Source: Haemophilus haemolyticus_L (GTDB lineage Bacteria > Pseudomonadota > Gammaproteobacteria > Enterobacterales > Pasteurellaceae). From it: DNA of 64,000 bases. Shown here one piece after another: positions 58,904-64,000 of the stretch. How positions within the stretch are numbered: the stretch's first letter is position 1; every line of letters starts with the position of its first letter. The translations under genes were made by a program, and so were the position numbers. The stretch is from contig NZ_QQGY01000006.1 of NCBI RefSeq assembly GCF_003490595.1, forward strand, positions 62,001 through 126,000. The letters run 5' to 3'. The notes below the pieces were generated by a model that saw only the letters and a program-made list of their open reading frames with translations, ran no database searches and was not told the origin of the DNA.

Positions 58904-60349
58904 TTAACCCGCAAGGCCTAACCAATAGGCAGCGATAAAGCTAGAACACACAGACATCACCATTAAAATCACTAAAACAAATGTCATAGAGAATGGCAAT
59001 GGTTGCGCATTTTGCACGTCTTCAGATGGTTTACCGATAACGCATTGACCAAATTTATAAAGCAACCAAACAAATGTTGCCGTAGATTCAATCAACGCAA
59101 TCACCATTAACCAAGTTACCCATGAATATTCTTGTCCAAGGTCGAAACCAGCGGCAAATAATGGGAATTTGCTGAAGAAACCATTAAACGGCGGCACACC
59201 AGCAATAGCCAATGCAGCAATACCAAATCCTGTACCAACAACAGGCATGGTGCGCATAATCCCTTGTAAACGAGGCATTGAACGTGTACCTGTGGCATAG
59301 CTCAATGAACCTGCAACCAAGAAGAATAAGCTTTTCGCAAAGGCGTGGTTAAAGATATAAGCAATCGCTGCAACAAAAGCTAATTTAGAACCTAATGCTG
59401 CAAGAGAAAGCCCGATGAAAATGTAAGAAAGTTGAGTGATAGTTGAATACGCAAGTAAGCGTTTTAAATCTGCTTGTGGCAAGTACATTAAGAAACCATA
59501 AATTAATGTAATCATTGCCATAACAATTCCCACTTCACCCACAATGTGAGGAATTTCACCAGCAGACATCACGGAACGCGCGAAAATATAGACGCCCACT
59601 TTTACCATTGATGCCGCGTGCAAATACGCACTGACGGGTGTTGGCGCTTCCATCGCATTTGGTAACCAAATTTGCATTGGAAGTTGTGCTGATTTACCCC
59701 ATGCAGCAAACATCACGCCAAATAACACGATAGTTTTCGCTTCTGGCGCAAGATGTTCTAACGCCGTGATAGAGAATGTGCCGGATTGGCTAAATAAATA
59801 AGCCGCAGCAAGATATAAACCTAATGAACCTATGTGAGTGATAATCAACGCTTTCATCGCTGCCGCCATTGCTTTTTGGCTTTGATAATAGCTGATTAAT
59901 GCCCAAGAACATCCCCCTGTGATTTCAAAGAAAAGCAACTGACCCGCTAAAGTTGATGAATACACCAAACCCGCCATTGCACCAATGAAAATCAATAAGA
60001 AAGCATAAAAACGAGGTAATCCGTTATGCGGATGTTCGCGGTTTTTATCGGTTAAATAACCACAAGAATATAAGCAAATTAAGAAACCTAAACCCACAAC
60101 GGCAAAGGCAATTAAAGTGCTCACTGCATCTAAGGTCACGCCGAAGATTGCGGTATCACCAAATTTGACTAAATCATAGGTGACAGATTGTGCGCCATTT
60201 GCATACCACTGCCCAGCCACAGCAAGTGTGCCAAGGGTAGCAAGTGCGGCAAAAATTGTGGCGATTTTTGGGAAAGATTGTTTGTTCAACCCCACAATAA
60301 ACGCACCGACAAACGGCAAAATGATTGTAATTAGTGCTAAACGTTCCAT
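58904..60349 (-). CDS. hyfD: Hydrogenase-4 membrane subunit HyfD
   Basis: An antiporter-like subunit (NuoM/N type) of 481 residues with about 14 helices. Signatures are QLLFFEITGGCSWALISYYQ, AWGKSAQLPMQIWLPNAMEA and PTPVSAYLHAASMVKVGVYI, plus YSTITQLSYIFIGLSLAALG. It is one of the two subunits that distinguish hydrogenase-4 from hydrogenase-3. It starts 9 bp after hyfC. Confidence 0.94.
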   Translation of the reverse strand: MERLALITIILPFVGAFIVGLNKQSFPKIATIFAALATLGTLAVAGQWYANGAQSVTYDLVKFGDTAIFGVTLDAVSTLIAFAVVGLGFLICLYSCGYLTDKNREHPHNGLPRFYAFLLIFIGAMAGLVYSSTLAGQLLFFEITGGCSWALISYYQSQKAMAAAMKALIITHIGSLGLYLAAAYLFSQSGTFSITALEHLAPEAKTIVLFGVMFAAWGKSAQLPMQIWLPNAMEAPTPVSAYLHAASMVKVGVYIFARSVMSAGEIPHIVGEVGIVMAMITLIYGFLMYLPQADLKRLLAYSTITQLSYIFIGLSLAALGSKLAFVAAIAYIFNHAFAKSLFFLVAGSLSYATGTRSMPRLQGIMRTMPVVGTGFGIAALAIAGVPPFNGFFSKFPLFAAGFDLGQEYSWVTWLMVIALIESTATFVWLLYKFGQCVIGKPSEDVQNAQPLPFSMTFVLVILMVMSVCSSFIAAYWLGLAG

Positions 60350-60358
60350 ATTTCCTCC

Positions 60359-61321
60359 TTACAATCCTGTGAAGTAAAACACAAACGCCAACACTGAAAT
60401 GCCGAAACCGACCACAGTTAAACGTCCTGTTAGCATAAAACGGGTACGAGCCAATGTGTTTTCAAACACACATGCGGCGATAAATACCACGAGCAATTTC
60501 ACAAAGAAAGAAACGATACCTAAAATGACCGCACTTACTGTGAACTCTTGTGCTGCACCGAATGGGAAAAGCACGCTCACAAAGATAGAGGCAACCACCA
60601 TTGATTTTAAACTCAAACCGACTTTCAATAAGGCGAAAGACGGGCCTGAATATTCAGTAAGTGGGCCTTCTTGAAGTTCTTGTTCTGCTTCAGCTAAGTC
60701 AAATGGAATTTTTCCCATTTCAATAAAGATCGCAAAAGCCGCGGCAACTAAGGCAATCACTGTTGCAACAGGATATTGCCAAGGTTGGCTAGAAAGTGCG
60801 GTGCTAATAACGGCAAAATTTGTAGAACCTGCAATTAAAGCAATCACAATGAATGCCAACATTAAGATGGGTTCAACAAGTACGCCTAATGTCACTTCAC
60901 GGCTTGCACCTAAACTTGAGAAAGTACTGTTCGAATCTAAACCCGCAATTGAGAAGAAAAAGCGGAACAACGCAAACAAATAAATAACGGTGATTAAATC
61001 ACTGCCTGCCCCAAACGGTGAGTGATGAGTAAACATAGGTAAACTCATCGCAACCACCATAACTGTGCTAATTAACACATAAGGCATAACACGAGATACC
61101 CAACCCGCATTATCTGGCCAAATATTTTGACGCGTCATTAATTTGGCAATATCGCGATAATCTTGTAACAAGCCCGGGCCTCGACGAGATTGAATACGAG
61201 CCCGAATCATCCGTGAAATGCCTGAAAAGAGCGGTGCTAAAGCGAGAAGAATTAACGCTTGCACAATGGCTAAAAGGAACATTCCAGCGGAAGTGGAAAT
61301 TTCTGAAGGTAATGAAATCAT
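60359..61321 (-). CDS. hyfC: Hydrogenase-4 membrane subunit HyfC
   Basis: A NuoH/HycD-type subunit of 320 residues with about eight helices that anchors the soluble arm and forms the quinone-chamber-like interface. Segments are MIRARIQSRRGPGLLQDYRD followed by IAKLMTRQ, ALFRFFFSIAGLDSNSTFSS and EMGKIPFDLAEAEQELQEGP, with the conserved acidic cytoplasmic loop. It follows hyfB by 9 bp. Confidence 0.95.
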   Translation of the reverse strand: MISLPSEISTSAGMFLLAIVQALILLALAPLFSGISRMIRARIQSRRGPGLLQDYRDIAKLMTRQNIWPDNAGWVSRVMPYVLISTVMVVAMSLPMFTHHSPFGAGSDLITVIYLFALFRFFFSIAGLDSNSTFSSLGASREVTLGVLVEPILMLAFIVIALIAGSTNFAVISTALSSQPWQYPVATVIALVAAAFAIFIEMGKIPFDLAEAEQELQEGPLTEYSGPSFALLKVGLSLKSMVVASIFVSVLFPFGAAQEFTVSAVILGIVSFFVKLLVVFIAACVFENTLARTRFMLTGRLTVVGFGISVLAFVFYFTGL

Positions 61322-61330
61322 AATTTCCTC

Positions 61331-63352
61331 CTACATCAACGCAATGGAAAGTAATAACACAACCAAGGCAATCACGAAGTACACGCAATAAACGCGGAAG
61401 TCGCCTTGTTGTAGCCATTGAATTTTACGACCTAACCATGGGATAAAATGCGCAATCGGCATTGTTACTTTTTCTTCCCAAAATGGTTCTGTTTTGGTCG
61501 CACCTGAAATTAATGCATTGATACCTTTTGCACCAGCAGGCGCAGGATCAAGCACTTGACGCAAGGTATAAAGTGGTTTGAAGATAATACGAAGCGGACG
61601 AGTAAAACTACCCGCAGATGCTGCCATATCCATTTCGTAAGCATAACCACAAGCCCAAGGATTGCCTTTTGCACGATCTGCCATACGATTGCTTTTGGTG
61701 TAAGCGTAATACATAAACGGCAACACAAAGAATGCGATCAACATAATGCTCACCATTGGTGTAGAAAGCGCCGTATTCGGTGTATTGCTTGCTACCACAA
61801 CACCATTTTCTGCTAAATTAAGCATGTCATTATGAGAAAGTGCGGTTGCAATATTGGCAATAATTGGTGTCACGACAGAAGCGCCCACACCTAAAAGTAC
61901 GCAGAATAATGCCAAGATTGCCATTGCAATTACCATTGGTTTTGGCACTTCGCGTGCATGTGCTGCTTTTTCGCTGCGTGGTGCACCACCAAAGCTAATA
62001 CCATACACTTTCACGAAACAAAGTGCGGCAAGTGCACCAGTTAAAGCAAGCATAATGATTGCAACAGGGCCTGCAATGCGTAATACCACATCATTGTGTT
62101 GGCTTAGGCTGAATAAAGATTGATAAGTAAACCATTCACTCACAAAACCATTAAATGGTGGTAATGCAGAAATTGCCATAGTACCAATCAAGAAACAGAA
62201 AGCAGTAAATGGCATTAATTTGCCAAGTCCACCCATTAAATCCATATCTTTTGAATGTAAACGGTACATCACAGAACCAGCACCCAAGAACAATAAGCCT
62301 TTGAATACTGCATGGTTAAGTAAGTGATATAAACCACCTAGTAAACCGACAATAGCAAGTACAGGATTATGGATTGCCATACCAATCATACCGACACCAA
62401 CACCCATCATAATAATGCCAATGTTTTCTACGGTGTGATACGCCAAAAGTTTTTTGATGTCATGTTCTGCTAAGGCATAAAGTACGCCAAGCACAGAAGA
62501 AACTGCGCCAAAAGCAAGCACAATCACACCAAACCACATATTGTGTGCGCCAAGTAGATCAATACCCACTTTAATAATCCCGAAGATACCGATTTTAACC
62601 ATCACACCAGACATCATTGCAGAAGCATGAGAAGGTGCAGCTGGGTGAGCTTTTGGTAACCAGCTATGCAATGGAATCATCCCTGCTTTTGCGCCGAAAC
62701 CAAGAAATGCCAAAATAAATACCGTAAAGGCTAAAGGCATTGAAAGCTCGGTGTGGCGGAAGGCTTCAAATTCAAAGCTACCTGCGTAGCAATAGAAAAT
62801 AAAGAAAGCGATCATAATCAACACAGAACCAGCGTGAGCAATGAAGAAATACAATAAGCCCGCATTGGTTGCGTTGTCGTCTTGTTCGGTCAGTACTAAG
62901 AAGTAAGATGCCAAAGACATCATTTCAAAGAATACTAAAAAGTAGAAAGCGTTATCGCTGGTGACCAAAGCAACCATTGAGGCGATAAACAAATTCATAA
63001 AGAAACCCATCGTGCCAGCGCCTTTGCCAATGTATTCTTTCACATAGGAAAAGGAATAAAGTGCGGTGATAATAACCATTAAAGAAATTACACACACCAT
63101 AAATGCAGCTAATCCGTCGATGCGGATTGAAAATTGGGCGAAGTCGAAAGGGGTTGAAAACACATCAACGACCGTATCGTTGCTGATAAGCACGGGAATG
63201 CAGGCAACAATGCCTAACAAGCCACCAAGTACACCGGTCACGCCGGATATATTGATTGAAAGTTGTTCATTTTTTCGCACAGCGAGAGAAATAAACGCAC
63301 CAACGACATAAATCAACAAGGACGTGATGAGTAAACTGATTGAAGAACTCAT
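61331..63352 (-). CDS. hyfB: Hydrogenase-4 membrane subunit HyfB
   Basis: A NuoL-type antiporter-like subunit (HycC homologue) of 673 residues with about 16 helices. Signatures are FYFLVFFEMMSLASYFLVLT, FGAKAGMIPLHSWLPKAHPA with APSHASAMMSGVMVKIGIFG, and YHTVENIGIIMMGVGVGMIG. The C-terminal lateral segment ends with a helix (YCVYFVIALVVLLLSIAL). It is the largest proton-channel candidate in the complex. Confidence 0.95.
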   Translation of the reverse strand: MSSSISLLITSLLIYVVGAFISLAVRKNEQLSINISGVTGVLGGLLGIVACIPVLISNDTVVDVFSTPFDFAQFSIRIDGLAAFMVCVISLMVIITALYSFSYVKEYIGKGAGTMGFFMNLFIASMVALVTSDNAFYFLVFFEMMSLASYFLVLTEQDDNATNAGLLYFFIAHAGSVLIMIAFFIFYCYAGSFEFEAFRHTELSMPLAFTVFILAFLGFGAKAGMIPLHSWLPKAHPAAPSHASAMMSGVMVKIGIFGIIKVGIDLLGAHNMWFGVIVLAFGAVSSVLGVLYALAEHDIKKLLAYHTVENIGIIMMGVGVGMIGMAIHNPVLAIVGLLGGLYHLLNHAVFKGLLFLGAGSVMYRLHSKDMDLMGGLGKLMPFTAFCFLIGTMAISALPPFNGFVSEWFTYQSLFSLSQHNDVVLRIAGPVAIIMLALTGALAALCFVKVYGISFGGAPRSEKAAHAREVPKPMVIAMAILALFCVLLGVGASVVTPIIANIATALSHNDMLNLAENGVVVASNTPNTALSTPMVSIMLIAFFVLPFMYYAYTKSNRMADRAKGNPWACGYAYEMDMAASAGSFTRPLRIIFKPLYTLRQVLDPAPAGAKGINALISGATKTEPFWEEKVTMPIAHFIPWLGRKIQWLQQGDFRVYCVYFVIALVVLLLSIALM

Positions 63353-63394
63353 AATTTCACTCCATTGATTAACGAGTAAACAAACAATAAACTT

Positions 63395-63994
63395 TTATCT
63401 TGGCACGACAGGAGAACCCATCATTGCCATTTCGCGTTTTTTGCGATTTGCTTGTTCGATACTCTCATCACTAATTAAGAATAAAGTTTTTGTTGGGCAA
63501 GTTTGCATACAAGCAGGACCTTCTTCACGGAAATAGCAAAGGTCGCATTTCACCGCAATGGCTTTTACACCAGGTTCCCATGCAAGCATATTGTGAACAT
63601 CGGTATTATTCGGTGCAGTGCGAATATCACGTTTTACCGCATCAGTGAAAGAAAAACTGTCATAATGGTTTGGTGCATCTAATGGTGCGCTACCATGCTG
63701 TGTAATCGCCCCAAATGGACAAGCGATAGCACAAAGTTTACAGCCAATGCATAAACTTTCATTGAGTTGAATGGTATCATTATCATGCTTTATCGCGTGC
63801 ACAGGACATACTGTAGCACAAGGTGAATCATCACAATGACGACATAAGATCGGCACAGTAATATCGTCGTTGCGCATTACTTGTAACCGCGGAAAGGATT
63901 GTAATCCAAAAGCTTTGTGTACTTCGCTGCAAGCAGCCATACAGGTATTGCATCCAATGCAATCTTTCGGATCACCTATAACAAAACGGTTCAT
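63395..63994 (-). CDS. hyfA: Hydrogenase-4 electron-transfer subunit HyfA
   Basis: A polyferredoxin of 199 residues (HycB homologue) with four [4Fe-4S] motifs: CIGCNTCMAACSEVHKAFG, CRHCDDSPCATVCPVHAI, CIGCKLCAIACPFGAITQ and CDLCYFREEGPACMQTCP. It passes electrons from formate dehydrogenase to the hydrogenase arm. It is the first hyf gene; its ATG is six bases inside the window edge, so the promoter and any upstream gene are not visible. Confidence 0.94.
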   Translation of the reverse strand: MNRFVIGDPKDCIGCNTCMAACSEVHKAFGLQSFPRLQVMRNDDITVPILCRHCDDSPCATVCPVHAIKHDNDTIQLNESLCIGCKLCAIACPFGAITQHGSAPLDAPNHYDSFSFTDAVKRDIRTAPNNTDVHNMLAWEPGVKAIAVKCDLCYFREEGPACMQTCPTKTLFLISDESIEQANRKKREMAMMGSPVVPR

Positions 63995-64000
63995 ATTTTC

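Overview
The window is a roughly 38% GC piece of a Pasteurellaceae chromosome. The 9-mer AAGTGCGGT and its complement ACCGCACTT, the Haemophilus influenzae-type DNA uptake signal sequence (USS), occur dozens of times, often as inverted pairs that double as terminators. Gene content (pepN, purEK, the moa genes, kdsDC, rnf, qseBC, lsg) is that of the H. influenzae/H. haemolyticus group. Species is not settled by sequence alone; the formate hydrogenlyase-2 genes and the FTR1/P19 iron operon suggest a relative of H. influenzae or an accessory-rich strain.

Layout. 1-5.7 kb, minus strand: metE (3' end cut by the window edge) behind a MetJ operator, a Bro-N protein, pepN, and a hicB antitoxin whose hicA toxin is reduced to a C-terminal stub next to a REP-like repeat. 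A 35-bp duplication of the pepN start marks this insertion. 6-9 kb, plus: purE-purK (PurR operator) and aspC. 9-11.5 kb, minus: moaA, moaC, moaD and moaE behind a Moco riboswitch. 11.8-14.6 kb: dnrN/ytfE with an FNR-like site, RNase P RNA on the minus strand with a textbook promoter, then kdsD-kdsC for Kdo. 14.7-20 kb: YccS-like protein, YccT-like protein, sohB, and a BamE-OmpA lipoprotein. 20-27 kb: rnfABCDGE-nth, including an unannotated 27-codon membrane peptide between rnfA and rnfB and a repetitive RnfC tail. 27-28.3 kb: a sodium-dependent transporter.

28.3-40.3 kb looks like an iron island. It holds qseBC (equivalent to firRS, with a periplasmic DYRED motif), ygiW and a DyP peroxidase, and then an eight-gene plus-strand operon: FTR1 permease with a triplicated periplasmic domain, P19, a DUF2318 membrane protein, two FtsX-type permeases, an ABC ATPase, a TlpA-like lipoprotein and a small cytochrome c. 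A degenerate IS3-family remnant follows.

41-49 kb, minus: a TPR-type glycosyltransferase, an MltB-like lytic transglycosylase and lsgF-E-D-C-B-A for lipooligosaccharide. 49-52.3 kb, plus: an ElyC/SanA-like gene and hypF. 52.4-64 kb, minus: a [NiFe]-hydrogenase-4 operon hyfABCDEFGHI, hyfJ/hycH and hycI. It would couple formate oxidation (formate dehydrogenase not in the window) to proton reduction through a membrane arm.

Two MITE-like elements with perfect terminal inverted repeats of about 38 bp sit inside the two accessory operons, at 38.5 kb (iron) and 53.3 kb (hyf). They share ends but have different internally duplicated cores, and are the most novel DNA-level structure seen here.
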